Positions 1 through 8,740 are shown, numbered from the stretch's first letter. The stretch: DNA of 35,117 nt from JAAYZX01 sp040770645 (GCA_040770645.1 JAXGIS010000016.1:1-35117), one strand, 5' to 3'. A program made the numbers and translations. The notes: generated from the sequence alone by a model not told the origin.

Positions 1-786
1 AACCTGTTGAACCAGCAGAGCGAAAAGGCATCCGGCGACCTGGAGATCTACATCCCGCCGGGGCCGCGCCTGGGCAAGCTGGTCATCGAGGCGCAGGGGG
101 TGCGCAAGGCCTACGAGGGCCGCCTGCTCGTGGACAACCTGAGTTTCTCCCTGCCGCCCGGCGGCATCGTCGGCATCGTCGGCCCGAACGGCGCCGGCAA
201 GACCACCCTGTTCCGCATGATCACCGGCCAGGAACAGCCGGACGCGGGCACCATCCGCATCGGCGAAACGGTGAAGCTCGCCTACGTGGACCAGTCGCGG
301 GACGCGCTCGACCCGGCCAAGACCATCTTCGAGACCATCAGCGAGGGTCAGGAGACCATCTGGCTCGGTACCCGCGAGGTCAACGCCCGCGCCTACGTGG
401 CCCGGTTCAACTTCACCGGCAGCGACCAGCAGCAGAAGGTCGGCGAAATCTCCGGCGGCCAGCGCAACCGCGTGCATCTCGCGCGCATGCTCAAGGAGGG
501 CGGCAACGTGCTGCTCCTGGACGAGCCGACCAACGACCTGGACGTGAACACCATGCGCGCCCTGGAGGAGGCCCTGGAGAACTTCGCCGGCTGCGCCGTG
601 GTCATCAGCCACGACCGCTGGTTTTTGGACCGCATCGCCACCCACATCATGGCCTTCGAGGGCGACTCCGAGGTCACCTGGTTCGAGGGCAACTACTCGG
701 ACTACGAGCAGGACTACAAACGACGCAAGGGTGCCGACGCGGACCAGCCGCACCGCATCCGCTACCGCCAGCTGACCCGCGATTAG
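1..786 (+). CDS. ettA: EttA-type ABC-F ATPase, C-terminal part (5' truncated by window edge)
   Basis: The reading frame is already open at the window edge, so this is the C-terminal ABC domain of a longer protein. EttA is a cytosolic ABC-F factor that binds the ribosomal E site and gates elongation by energy state. Visible are the linker end (EIYIPPGPRLG), Walker A (GPNGAGKTT), the signature (SGGQRNRVHLARM), Walker B (VLLLDEPTNDLD) and the switch histidine (VISHDRWFLDR). The tail (GADADQPHRIRYRQLTR) resembles proteobacterial EttA more than the actinobacterial forms I recall, but this is from memory. Codons end almost always in G or C, unlike the rest of the window. A terminator follows. The family is sure; the source genome is in doubt (see findings). 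Confidence 0.93.
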   Translation, partial: NLLNQQSEKASGDLEIYIPPGPRLGKLVIEAQGVRKAYEGRLLVDNLSFSLPPGGIVGIVGPNGAGKTTLFRMITGQEQPDAGTIRIGETVKLAYVDQSRDALDPAKTIFETISEGQETIWLGTREVNARAYVARFNFTGSDQQQKVGEISGGQRNRVHLARMLKEGGNVLLLDEPTNDLDVNTMRALEEALENFAGCAVVISHDRWFLDRIATHIMAFEGDSEVTWFEGNYSDYEQDYKRRKGADADQPHRIRYRQLTRD

Positions 787-813
787 CGGATTCGCCCACC
801 CCGGCCCGGACAG

Positions 814-842
814 CGGCCGCGCCCCTGCGGCCGGCCGTTTTT
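814..842 (+). terminator. Rho-independent terminator after ettA
   Basis: A 7-bp GC stem (814-820 with 827-833) with a 6-nt loop is followed by GCCG and a run of five T (838-842). It lies 28 bases after the ettA stop and upstream of metX, so it probably ends the ettA transcript. Confidence 0.7.
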
Positions 843-940
843 CCTCTGGCCAACGATCCTGCCCATGGCTATTGTGTGCGCATGACAGACCGCTCGCGAA
901 ACACCACCTCACGACTGCCACAATGTAGGCTCACCAGGGA

Positions 941-964
941 CCGCTGCAGGCATGCCCGCAGCGG
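941..964 (+). promoter_or_regulatory. Hairpin just upstream of the metX start
   Basis: CCGCTGC (941-947) and GCAGCGG (958-964) form a perfect 7-bp stem with a 10-nt loop, ending 9 bases before the metX ATG. No good Shine-Dalgarno sequence is visible there, so the hairpin could influence initiation. I do not recognise a known riboswitch; its function is a guess. Confidence 0.25.
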
Positions 965-973
965 CGACCGGCC

Positions 974-2155
974 ATGAGCACCCCTGTTGCCGGAACGACC
1001 GGCGGCTGCCTGCCGGTGGAACGGCGCTTCTTCACCTTCGCCGAGTCGCCGGAGGGGATGCCCCTTGAATGCGGCGCCCGGCTCGGCCCGGTCACCCTGG
1101 CCTACGAGACGCTCGGCACCCTCAACGTGGACCGCAGCAACGCCATTCTCGTGCTCCACGCCCTCACCGGCGACGCCCACGTGGCCGGCGTGCACACCGC
1201 CGACGACCCGCGCCCCGGCTGGTGGGACAACATGGTCGGGCCGGGCAGGCCCATCGACACCAACCGCTACTTCGTCATCTGCTCGAACATCCTCGGCGGC
1301 TGCTCGGGCAGCACCGGCCCCGGGTCCATCAACCCGGCCACCGGCCGCCCCTACGGCCTCGGTTTCCCCATGGTGACCATCCGCGACATGGTCCGCGCCC
1401 AGAAGGAACTCGTCGACCACCTGGGCATCACCAGGTTGCTGGCGGTCATCGGCGGCTCGGTGGGCGGCATGCAGGTGCTGCGCTGGTGCGTCGATTACCC
1501 CGAGATGCTCGTTTCGGCCATCCCCCTGGCCACCACCACCCGCCACTCGGCCCAGGCCATCGCCTTCAACGAGGTGGCCCGGCAGGCGATCATGGCCGAC
1601 CCGGCCTGGCAGGGCGGCGACTACTACGGGTCCCCCGGCCCGGCCCACGGCCTGGCGGTGGCGCGCATGATCGGCCACGTCACCTACCTGTCCGACGAGT
1701 CTATGCGAGACAAGTTCGGTCGCCGCCTTCGCCAGAAGGAAGTGTTCGGATACGATTTCGCCTCGGTTGACTTCGAGGTGGAGAGTTATCTGAAACACCA
1801 AGGCGAGGTCTTCATTCGGCGCTTCGATGCCAACAGCTATCTCTACATCACCAAAGCCTTGGACTACTTCGATCTCACCAACGGCCGCGGGACCCTGGTG
1901 GAAGCCTTCACGGACGTGCCGGTGGAGACACGTTTCCTGGTGATCGCCTTCACCAGCGACTGGTTATACCCGGCCTACCAATCAAAGGAGATCGTCCGGG
2001 CGCTCAAAGGCAATGGTCTCGACTGCACGTACCTCGATATCCACTCATCGTTCGGTCATGATTCCTTCTTGGTGGAAGCGGATCAGCAGACCTATCTGAT
2101 TAAGAACTTCCTGGCGGTCACCGGCCGGCGGTTGGGAGTCAAGAGTGCCAAGTAG
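974..2155 (+). CDS. metX: Homoserine O-acetyltransferase
   Basis: This alpha/beta-hydrolase enzyme acylates homoserine from acetyl-CoA (or succinyl-CoA in some members), the first committed step of methionine synthesis. At 393 residues it is of normal family length. The nucleophile elbow is GGSVGGMQ, and the later catalytic residues sit in FTSDWLYP (Asp) and SFGHDSF (His). The substrate-pocket block LVLHALTGDAHVAG is present. It overlaps metW by 11 bases, so the two are translationally coupled, as in known metXW pairs. The codon style changes sharply at about position 1700: before it almost every codon ends in G or C, and after it more than a quarter of codons end in A or T. The gene reads through without a frameshift but may be a chimera. 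Confidence 0.93.
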   Translation: MSTPVAGTTGGCLPVERRFFTFAESPEGMPLECGARLGPVTLAYETLGTLNVDRSNAILVLHALTGDAHVAGVHTADDPRPGWWDNMVGPGRPIDTNRYFVICSNILGGCSGSTGPGSINPATGRPYGLGFPMVTIRDMVRAQKELVDHLGITRLLAVIGGSVGGMQVLRWCVDYPEMLVSAIPLATTTRHSAQAIAFNEVARQAIMADPAWQGGDYYGSPGPAHGLAVARMIGHVTYLSDESMRDKFGRRLRQKEVFGYDFASVDFEVESYLKHQGEVFIRRFDANSYLYITKALDYFDLTNGRGTLVEAFTDVPVETRFLVIAFTSDWLYPAYQSKEIVRALKGNGLDCTYLDIHSSFGHDSFLVEADQQTYLIKNFLAVTGRRLGVKSAK

Positions 2156-2795
2156 CCGGCCGCAAGCAAGTGCAGCCACAGCCACCGACGGTGTGGCGCG
2201 GGGCCCCGGTGGGGAACGCCTGGATCATCTGTTCATTGTGGACGTGGTGCAGCCGGGTTCGCGGGTCTTGGATCTGGGGTGCGGTCGAGGCACGCTACTG
2301 AAACTGCTGGTAGACCGCAAAGAGGTGCGCGGAACCGGCGTGGAGATCATGGAGGAGAAGGTATACGACGCGGTGGGGAAAGGGCTCTCCGTCTTTCACG
2401 GCGATATTGACGAGGGTCTCTCAGACTACCCTGCCGGCATGTTCGACTACGTGATTCTGAGCCAGACTCTGCAGCAGGCCCGGGAGACCGTGTTGATCAT
2501 GCAGGAAGCCTTGCGGGTGGCCCGCTACCTCATCGTGGGTCTCCCGAACTTCGCCTACCGGAGCGCACGATTCCAACTGATGTTCACCGGGCGCGCACCC
2601 GTGACCAAGAACCTCCCCTACCAATGGTATAACACCCCCAACATCCACAGCGTGAGCATAAGGGACTTCCGCATCTTTGCGAAAGCGCACGGCATGCGTG
2701 TTGTACGCTCCTTCTACCTGGGCGCCAAGGGCGAGGTGAGACTCTGGCCCAATCTCCGTGCCCAACACGGTGTGTTTGTGCTGGAGTTGGCGTAG
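2145..2795 (+). CDS. metW: Methionine biosynthesis protein MetW (SAM-methyltransferase fold)
   Basis: This 216-residue protein belongs to the MetW family. MetW partners MetX and is needed for methionine synthesis in several proteobacteria. The Rossmann SAM-binding motif VLDLGCGRGTLL lies near residues 40-50, and the typical MetW segments DYVILSQTLQQ and GLPNFAYRSARFQLMFTGRAPVT follow. The GTG at 2145 overlaps the metX stop and has GGGAG upstream (about 2132), which fits coupled expression. The family's own catalytic activity is not well defined. The N-terminal 25 residues are low-complexity and the exact start is uncertain. Confidence 0.9.
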   Translation: MPSSRPQASAATATDGVARGPGGERLDHLFIVDVVQPGSRVLDLGCGRGTLLKLLVDRKEVRGTGVEIMEEKVYDAVGKGLSVFHGDIDEGLSDYPAGMFDYVILSQTLQQARETVLIMQEALRVARYLIVGLPNFAYRSARFQLMFTGRAPVTKNLPYQWYNTPNIHSVSIRDFRIFAKAHGMRVVRSFYLGAKGEVRLWPNLRAQHGVFVLELA

Positions 2796-2899
2796 GCGGA
2801 AAGGGTTGGCGATGTTTCCCACTACCCCTACGACCCGGGCCGCGCTTCAGCTAGAATGGAAACCTCGGTGGGCTTCAAGGTCGCCCACCGTCCCCGTGT

Positions 2900-2975
2900 G
2901 GGCCCATAGCTCAGTGGTTAGAGCTGCCGACTCATAATCGGCCGGTCGTAGGTTCGAATCCTACTGGGCCCACCA
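2900..2975 (+). tRNA. tRNA with anticodon CAU, probably tRNA-Ile2 (lysidine type)
   Basis: A complete cloverleaf: acceptor GGGCCCA/TGGGCCC, anticodon stem GCCGA/TCGGC with loop CTCATAA, T-arm GTAGG-TTCGAAT-CCTAC, and an encoded CCA. CAU could be elongator Met or Ile2. The body closely resembles E. coli ileX (ATAGCTCAGTGGTTAGAGC, GACTCATAATC), so Ile2 is preferred. A TAGAAT hexamer at 2852-2857 may be its -10 element. Confidence 0.9.
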
Positions 2976-3073
2976 AAACCCCCGCATCGTACGCACTACT
3001 TGAGGGTGCCATCGTATACTCATGTACAGGGTGGGGTGTTCCACCGGGCAGCAGGCAAGCGAAAGGATGCGTC

Positions 3074-4632
3074 ATGTCACAGCTCAGCATGGGGGCGGCT
3101 CGCTCCCGCGTTGCGTCGCTTCTCGGTCCCTCCGACCCGCTCCCCGGCATTTTCTGTGGACGCTGGGTTGCCCCCGAGGGAGCGGACATCCTTCCCAGTG
3201 TTTCGCCCATAGACGGCGGGATACTGGGCCACGTGGCCACGGCATCTCCCCACAACGACGAGGAGATGATGGAGCGCGCCCAGGAGTCAGCGTTGGCTTG
3301 GGCCCGCGTGCCCGCTCCCGTGCGGGGTCAGGCCGTACTGCACATAGCGGAGGAACTGCGCCGGCAGAAGGAGGATCTGGGACTCCTGGTCTCCCTGGAG
3401 GTGGGTAAGACCATAGTGGAAGGCCAAGGCGAGATTCAGGAGATGGTCGATATCGGCCACTTCGCGGTGGGGCTCTCCCGCCAGCTCTACGGGCTCACCA
3501 TGCCGAGCGAGCGCCCGCATCATCGTATACAAGAGCAATGGCATCCTCTGGGGGCCATCGGCGTGATCACCGCTTTCAACTTCCCGTCGGCCGTCTGGTC
3601 TTGGAACGCGTTCATCGCCGCCGTAGTCGGCAACGTGGCGGTGTGGAAGCCGTCGTCGCAGGCTGCGCTGACTGCCATAGCTGTGGTGCGGGTGGCCAAC
3701 CAAGTGCTGGAGCAGCTGGGTCATCCCATCTTCTTCCTCGTCGTGGGCAGCGGCCGCGGTAGTGGGCGACCGCATGCTCCAGGATCGGCGCCTGCCCCTG
3801 GTCTCGTTCACGGGCTCCGTGGCCACCGGTCGGTTGGTGGCCGAGAAAGTGGCATCCCGCTTGGGCCGGAGCCTGCTGGAGTTGGGCGGCAACGTGCGGC
3901 GGTGGTTACCGCCAAGGCGGACATGCGGACGGCGGTGCGCGGAGTGGCCTTCGGTGCTTTGGCCACCACCGGCCAGCGTTGCACGTCCACGCGCCGACTC
4001 ATCGCCCAGGAGGGCATTTATCGCGACCTGGTTGATCGTCTGGCGGCGGTGTACCGGTCGGTGCGGGTGGGTAATCCTTTGGAACCCGGCGTGCTGGTGG
4101 GGCCTCTGGTGAGTCGTGACGCCGTTGAGGACTATCTGGCTGCAGTGGCGCAGGCCCAAGAGCAGGGCGGGCGGCTGCTCTGCGGAGGGCAAAACCACTC
4201 GTTACGCCCGATAACCCCGGCGGCTCTACGTGGAGCCCACCATCATCGAAGCGCGGCCGGACATGCCCATTATCCAGGAAGAGACCTTCGCTCCCATCCT
4301 GTATACCATGCCCTACTCCACCCTCGAGGACGCCATCGCCATCCACAACAGCGTCCCCCAAGGCCTATCTTCGGCCATCTTCACCACCGACCTACTCGAA
4401 GCCGAACAGTTCCTGAGCGCTCAGGGCTCCGACTGTGGCCTGGTCAGCGTGAACACCGGCACCGCCGGCGCCGAGATCGGTGGCGCCTTCGGCGGGGAGA
4501 AGGAGACGGGTGGGGGGGCGGGAATCGGGAAGCGACGCCTGGAAGAGCTATGCGCGCCGCCAGACGGCGTGCATCAACTACGGGCACGACCTGCCCTTGG
4601 CCCAAGGTGTGAGTTTCGAGGTGGGCTCATAA
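3074..4632 (+). CDS. Aldehyde dehydrogenase, antiquitin (ALDH7) type, with about four frameshifts
   Basis: This NAD-dependent aldehyde dehydrogenase resembles aminoadipate-semialdehyde (piperideine-6-carboxylate) dehydrogenases of lysine breakdown. Its parts lie in three frames: EQWHPLGAIGVITAFNFP and VWKPSS, then LVSFTGSVATGR and LELGGN (catalytic Glu), then TTGQRCTSTRRL (catalytic Cys), then VEPTIIEARPDMPIIQEETFAPILY, and finally SGSDAWKSYARRQT and NYGHDLPLAQG. Frame changes fall near 3757, 3892, 4190-4225 and in a 7-G run at 4512-4518. Rejoined, it encodes about 518 residues, a normal family length. The SD is GAAAGGA at 3061-3067. All catalytic blocks survive, so indel errors are likelier than true decay, but a recent pseudogene cannot be excluded. 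Substrate is inferred from family only. Confidence 0.8.
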
Positions 4633-4739
4633 GAAAGACCGGCGCAGTCACAAACCAGGGTGCAGGCTCGGGCCGGTTTAGCCTTAGGCCCATGCCGGTA
4701 CAGTGGTCACATAGGTACGGCGACAAGAGGACTGAACAC

Positions 4740-6328
4740 GTGCTGGTAGAAGAGCTGGAGCAGGTACTAGATACACTGGCGCCGTTTGCCACGGCTGAGC
4801 CTTGGGACAATGTTGGGCTGCTCGTGGGTCGGCGTGGAGTTGAAGTACGCAAAGTGCTGGTGGCGCGGACTTGACGGAAGACGTGGTCGTGGAGGCGGTC
4901 ACCGGCGGGTACCAAGCGGTGATCACTCACCACCCGTTGCTCTTCTCGCCCATCAAGAGCGTCACCGATCGCAACCGGGTCGGGGTGCTCGTGACCCAGT
5001 TGATCGCCGCCGATATTGTGCTGTTCGCTCTTCATACCAACCTGGACGGAGCGCAGGGGGGCCTTTGCGAGCAGGTGGCCCTGGAGTTGGGTCTAATCGA
5101 TCCGGTGCCTGTGGTGCGCGCGCGCATAGGTTGGAAGAAATTGGTGGGCTTTGTCCCGCCTGAGGCGCTGGACGCAGTGGCAGCCGCCTGCTTTGAGGCT
5201 GGGGCGGGGGCCATGGGCAACTACAGCGAGTGCGCATTTGCGACTCAGGGGGCGGGCACTTTCCTGCCCCAGGAGGGTGCCCGCCCCACGATCGGCCGTG
5301 TCGGACGCCGGGAATCCGTGGCCGAAGTGCGCTGGGAAACGGTGGTGCCTGAGCGCCTGGTGGCGGCGGTGGTTCAGGCATTCATCGGAGCGCATCCTTA
5401 CGAGGAACCCGCCTTCGATGTCTATCCGGTGGAGGATGTGGCGGTAAGGCTGGGACAGGGTCGAGTGGGACGACTGCGGGTGAGTGTTCCTCTCATCTCA
5501 TTGGTGGAGACCACGGCGGAGCTCTTGGAGATGCCCGAGATATCGTACGTGGGCCCGCCGGACCGCATGATCGATCGCGTGGCGGTGGTTACCGGCAGCG
5601 GGGGCAGCCTGATGGCTGAGGCCGCCGGGTGCGCCGACCTGCTCATTACCGGGGACCTCCGTTACCACGACGCCGAACGGGCGGAGGACCTCTGTCTATC
5701 TCTCATCTGTGCACCGCACTATCAACTGGAGAGCTGGGCCTTGCGCCGGTGGGCGGCGGTCTTGGCTGCTGAGTTGGAACCACAACGCGTGACGGTGGAT
5801 TTCGCGGACGCGTGTAAGTCCCCTTGGCGCACCGCCGTCCGACCTTCATGCGCCAAACCGGCGGCCGGAGAGCTACCACTCTTCTCGGTGGAGGGCGGGG
5901 ATGAACTCTCGCCCGAGGAGGAGGACCGTGTGTTGGTGCTGCACGTCGACGGCGGCTCCCGAGGCAACCCTGGGCCCAGTGCCATAGGAGTGGTGGTGGA
6001 GGACGTGGAAGGCAACGTGCTGGAGGAAGTGGCGGCCCGGATCGGTACCACCACCAACAACGTGGCTGAATACCAGGCCCTGATTACCGGCTTGGAGACG
6101 GCTCTGGACAGAGGCGCCCGGCGGGTGCGGATCATGTCGGACTCGGAGTTGCTGGTGAGACAGATGCGCCAGGAGTATCGAGTGCGGGATCCGCAACTCA
6201 AGGAGCTCTACATGGCGGCAGTGGCGTTGGTACGAAGATTCGCGCGTGTGGAGATCAAGCATGTTCCCCGAACGGAGAACTCCGCCGCCGACGCCCTGGT
6301 GAACAAGGCTCTGGACGGGCGCGTGTAG
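4740..6328 (+). CDS. Nif3/YbgI-family metal protein fused to ribonuclease HI
   Basis: Residues 1 to about 365 are a Nif3 (DUF34) protein with the PII-like insert. Metal-site motifs are THHPLLFSP, ALHTNLD, GDLRYHDA and APHYQLES. A linker of about 30 residues leads into a compact RNase HI (HVDGGSRGNPGP, NVAEYQAL, SDSELLV, ENSAADAL: the D-E-D-D catalytic set), which would cut RNA in RNA:DNA hybrids. The start is GTG 4740 with AAGAGGA at 4725-4731. One base appears missing near 4863-4868, where the frame changes; corrected length is about 529 residues. In mycobacteria, nif3, a zinc-ribbon gene and an RNase H-phosphatase gene are adjacent, so this is a plausible fusion of that cluster. It could also be two genes joined by an indel that removed a stop. 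Confidence 0.85.
5916..5932 (+). promoter_or_regulatory. Possible internal ribosome binding site and GTG start for the RNase HI part
   Basis: Within the linker of the fusion, a GAGGAGGAGGA purine run lies about 5 bases before an in-frame GTG at 5930, immediately before the RNase HI domain (VLHVDGG). The run also encodes acidic residues, so it may be coincidental. If used, a stand-alone RNase HI of about 132 residues would be made. Confidence 0.35.
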
Positions 6329-6340
6329 CGGCGCTATAAT
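6312..6340 (+). promoter_or_regulatory. Promoter of the tRNA-Gly/tRNA-Cys pair
   Basis: TGGACG (6312-6317) and a perfect TATAAT (6335-6340) are separated by 17 bases. The tRNA-Gly begins 14 bases after the -10 element. Confidence 0.6.
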
Positions 6341-6353
6341 CCGGTTTCTCCGG

Positions 6354-6430
6354 GCGGATGTAGCTCAGTTGGCTAGAGCGTCTGCTTGCCATGCAGAAGG
6401 TCGAGGGTTCGAATCCCTTCATCCGCTCCA
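6354..6430 (+). tRNA. tRNA-Gly (GCC)
   Basis: Acceptor GCGGATG/CATCCGC, D-arm GCTC...GAGC, anticodon stem TCTGC/GCAGA with loop TTGCCAT (anticodon GCC), T-loop TTCGAAT, discriminator T and encoded CCA. It is probably cotranscribed with the tRNA-Cys 20 bases downstream. Confidence 0.96.
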
Positions 6431-6450
6431 TTCTCTTTCGCAGATCGCGG

Positions 6451-6521
6451 GGCGACGTGGCCGAGTGGCTAGGCACGGGTCTGCAAAACCCGCTACGCCG
6501 GTTCAATTCCGGCCGTCGCCT
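6451..6521 (+). tRNA. tRNA-Cys (GCA)
   Basis: Acceptor GGCGACG/CGTCGCC, anticodon loop CTGCAAA (GCA), T-loop TTCAATT. The CCA is not fully encoded (CCT follows the discriminator). A tyrosine integrase remnant lies 90 bases downstream in convergent orientation, so the 3' part of this tRNA is the likely integration site of a past mobile element. Confidence 0.95.
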
Positions 6522-6529
6522 CCTTAGAG

Positions 6530-6552
6530 AAGCCCTGCATACAGCGGGGTTT
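6530..6552 (+). terminator. Terminator-like hairpin after tRNA-Cys
   Basis: AAGCCCTGC (6530-6538) pairs with GCGGGGTTT (6544-6552) over 9 bp including two G-T wobbles, with a 5-nt loop. A TTTT lies a few bases later at 6557-6560. It would end the tRNA transcript. Confidence 0.5.
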
Positions 6553-6582
6553 GGCGTTTTGAGGCCTTGTCTCTGCCGGGGT

Positions 6583-6604
6583 CATTTGGTGTCCATTTGG
6601 TGTC
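6583..6604 (+). repeat. Two tandem copies of CATTTGGTGTC
   Basis: Two exact, abutting 11-bp copies lie between tRNA-Cys and the 3' end of the integrase gene. Short direct repeats in this position are often arm-type binding sites of a tyrosine integrase. That role is inferred from position only. Confidence 0.6.
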
Positions 6605-6610
6605 CACTCT

Positions 6611-7405
6611 TCAGCGTGCCTTCTTGGTATCTTTCGCGATGGCCGCGTTCAGGGCCGCGCCGATACACTTCGCCGCGTCTGCATCCATGCCCTCGATTAC
6701 ATGCGCGTAGGTGTCCATTGTGAAGCCCACCTTGCTATGCCCGAGCCGTTCGCTTATCACCTTGGGATGCACACCGGCCGCGAGCATCTGTGTCGCGTGG
6801 GAGTGCCGAAGGTCATGCAGCCGGCAGTCGATACCCAGCTTCCGAGCGTGGAAGGTGAACATGCGGGAGAAGTGAGACGGTGACCAGTAGCCGCCGTCGT
6901 GAGTGGGGAAGACCAGATTGTTATCCTTCCACGTGTTGCCCTGCTCCAGCTTGGCCGCGTTCTGCTCCGACTTGTGCGTCTTCAAAGCAGCTACAGCGAG
7001 CGCGGGAAGAGCCACCGACCGTGCAGATTTCTTGGTCTTCGGTCGTTTAGATCTGATGCCCTCTTTCGTTTGCTCCAGAGCCTGATTCACAGCCAGCTTG
7101 CCGCCGGTGAGGTCGATCTCGCTCCACCTGAGGGCGAGAAGTTCGCCCCGGCGAAGCCCACACGTGACGGCCAATAGCACAGGTACGTGGTAGCGCGTGC
7201 CCTCCAGCCCACGTAGCAGGCGGGCCGTCTGTTCGGGAGTGATGGTCTTCATTTCCTTGTCTTCCGCCTTGGGCGCCTTCACGGCGTCGCATGGATTCAC
7301 GGCGATCAGTTGGTCCTGCACGGCATGGCGGAACGCCTCACGTAGCACGCGATGCACGTGTAGGATGGTGCGCCCCGATAGTTTGCCGGGAACCCGGAAA
7401 TGCAA
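6611..7405 (-). pseudogene. Phage-type tyrosine recombinase/integrase, N-terminus missing
   Basis: The intact part holds the C-terminal catalytic domain: first Arg in TCGLRRGELLALRW, HDLRHSHATQML (His and second Arg), LGHSKVGFT and the nucleophile Tyr in MDTYAHV. Part of the core-binding domain (TILHVHRVLREAFRHAV) is also present. Site-specific integrases of this kind are about 370-400 residues; here the N-terminal 130 or so (arm-binding domain and start of the core-binding domain) are absent, and upstream sequence on the same strand is instead the middle of an MFS gene. The TTG at 7405 is only the first possible start in the surviving frame. It converges on tRNA-Cys, the usual layout at an attL end. 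Probably inactive. Confidence 0.85.
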
Positions 7406-8382
7406 ACAACGCCAGAGACGCCGTCTGCATTAGGTAGACGGCAATGATGGCCGGCTTGCGACCGAAACGATCAGAGAACCAGACCCACAACCCACCGCAG
7501 ACGAGGCTGAGCCACCCCAACAGCATGAACAAGGCGCCGGCAGCCTCTTTGCTGTAGTGCATGTCGCTCATGAGCCGTTTGGTGAAGAAGGTCATAGATG
7601 ATGTATGAAAAACCATATGCGAGATAGACGAGTCCCAGATGTATTACGGCACCTGAACGATAAACCAGGCGCCGGAGTTGAGAGCAGAAGAGCCGGGTGT
7701 GGCCGGTCGGGAGCCGGGCGCCGCCGTCTCCGCACCGGCACCGGCGGCACCATCATCGCGCCGTATGATCAGTCCCTTATGAGACTGGCTGTTACGCAGC
7801 GCGCGGCCAAGCCCACCACCGAGAGCACCAGGGTAAGGCCAGACGAGGTACCAGCACAGCCGCCAACCCTCTCCGTCCTGCAGGGAGATGATTCTGGGAA
7901 ACAGCAGTCCGGAGACGATGAGGCCGCGGCATTGCCGCCCAAGAGGATGCCAACGGCCATCCCCCGGCGAGACCGGCTGAACCATGCGGACACCAAGCCC
8001 ATGGTGGGCACGTTCACGCCTCGGTGCCCACGCCGGTGACGGCCCGCCAACGGCGGCAGTGAGGCCGGCCGCCAGCGGAGCACCATCCCCACCCCGGACC
8101 ACCAGCATCCCCACACCTATTACGATGCGGGGCCGAAACGCGTGGCCAACGCTCCACCCAAGGCCGACATGATGAGGTAACCAAGCAGGTTGGCCGTGGC
8201 GAGGATACCGGCCTCGGTGTTGCTCATGCCCAGGCGCTGGCCTGCATGGCCGGGATGAGCATGCCGTAGCCGAGGCCCAGGCCCACTGCTCCGAACTCGC
8301 ACAGCGTACCCACCGCCAAAATGAGCCAAGCGTAATCTAGACGGCGATGTTCTGAACCGGCGGACGTGGGCTCTGTGTTCAC
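7395..8382 (-). pseudogene. MFS transporter, frameshifted and missing its C-terminal end
   Basis: Transporter segments are scattered over the reverse-strand frames in correct order: RLDYAWLILAVGTLCEFGAV, then NTEAGILATANLLGYLIMSA and GGALATRFGP, then NVPTMGLVSAWFSRSRRGMAV, GLLFPRIISLQDGEGWR, then FTKRLMSDMHYSKEAAGAL, WFSDRFGRKPAIIAVY. The family is a major facilitator (YbfB-like impression, low certainty). The 5' end looks genuine: GTG at 8382 with AGGAGGAGA just upstream. Several frame changes lie between about 8235 and 7610. The 3' end stops after the segment at about 7395, where integrase sequence begins, so roughly the last 100 residues are gone. Substrate unknown. Some frameshifts may be sequence errors, but the truncation makes it a pseudogene. 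Confidence 0.75.
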
Positions 8383-8605
8383 GATCTCCTCCTCAGGGCA
8401 TGCGGTTGAACGCCTGCTGAGCGGTGGCCGTGTGGAGCCGGGCGTGGGAAGCGGCAGGTATCGCCGGATGGCCTGGGGGAGGGAAGTGAGCGGGTTTCTG
8501 TTCAAGCATGAGCTCGAGACATGCTCCGATCGTAGTCGCACCTCTGTTATGAGTGTAGGTCAGAAGGGACAATCCGGCCAGCGCAAGGGCTACCTCTCCG
8601 TCGGC

Positions 8606-8634
8606 TTGTCCCGGGTGGATACGCGGGGTATGAT
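8606..8634 (+). promoter_or_regulatory. Promoter of tRNA-Val
   Basis: TTGTCC (8606-8611), 17-base spacer, TATGAT (8629-8634); the tRNA starts 14 bases later. Confidence 0.65.
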
Positions 8635-8647
8635 GAGCGGCGCACGT

Positions 8648-8722
8648 GGGCGTTTAGCTCAGGGGGAGAGCGCTTCCTTGACGCGGAAGAGGCCACAGGT
8701 TCAAATCCTGTAACGCCCACCA
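8648..8722 (+). tRNA. tRNA-Val (GAC)
   Basis: Acceptor GGGCGTT/AACGCCC, anticodon stem CTTCC/GGAAG with loop TTGACGC (anticodon GAC), T-arm ACAGG-TTCAAAT-CCTGT, discriminator A, encoded CCA. Confidence 0.96.
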
Positions 8723-8740
8723 CCTTTTTCTCAACCCTCT

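Noticed and set aside
787..973. SAM riboswitch upstream of metX
   Set aside because: Only a simple hairpin next to the start is visible; I could not find the core motifs of a SAM riboswitch.
869..1801. Long open frame on the reverse strand opposite metX
   Set aside because: It is a mirror of the very GC-rich third positions of metX, with low-complexity His/Val/Gly-rich translation and no family resemblance. The same applies to reverse frames at 3287-4198, 10039-10875 and 14681-16030.
7605..8039. Forward-strand open frame across the MFS remnant
   Set aside because: Its translation is low-complexity, while the reverse strand carries recognisable transporter segments in order.
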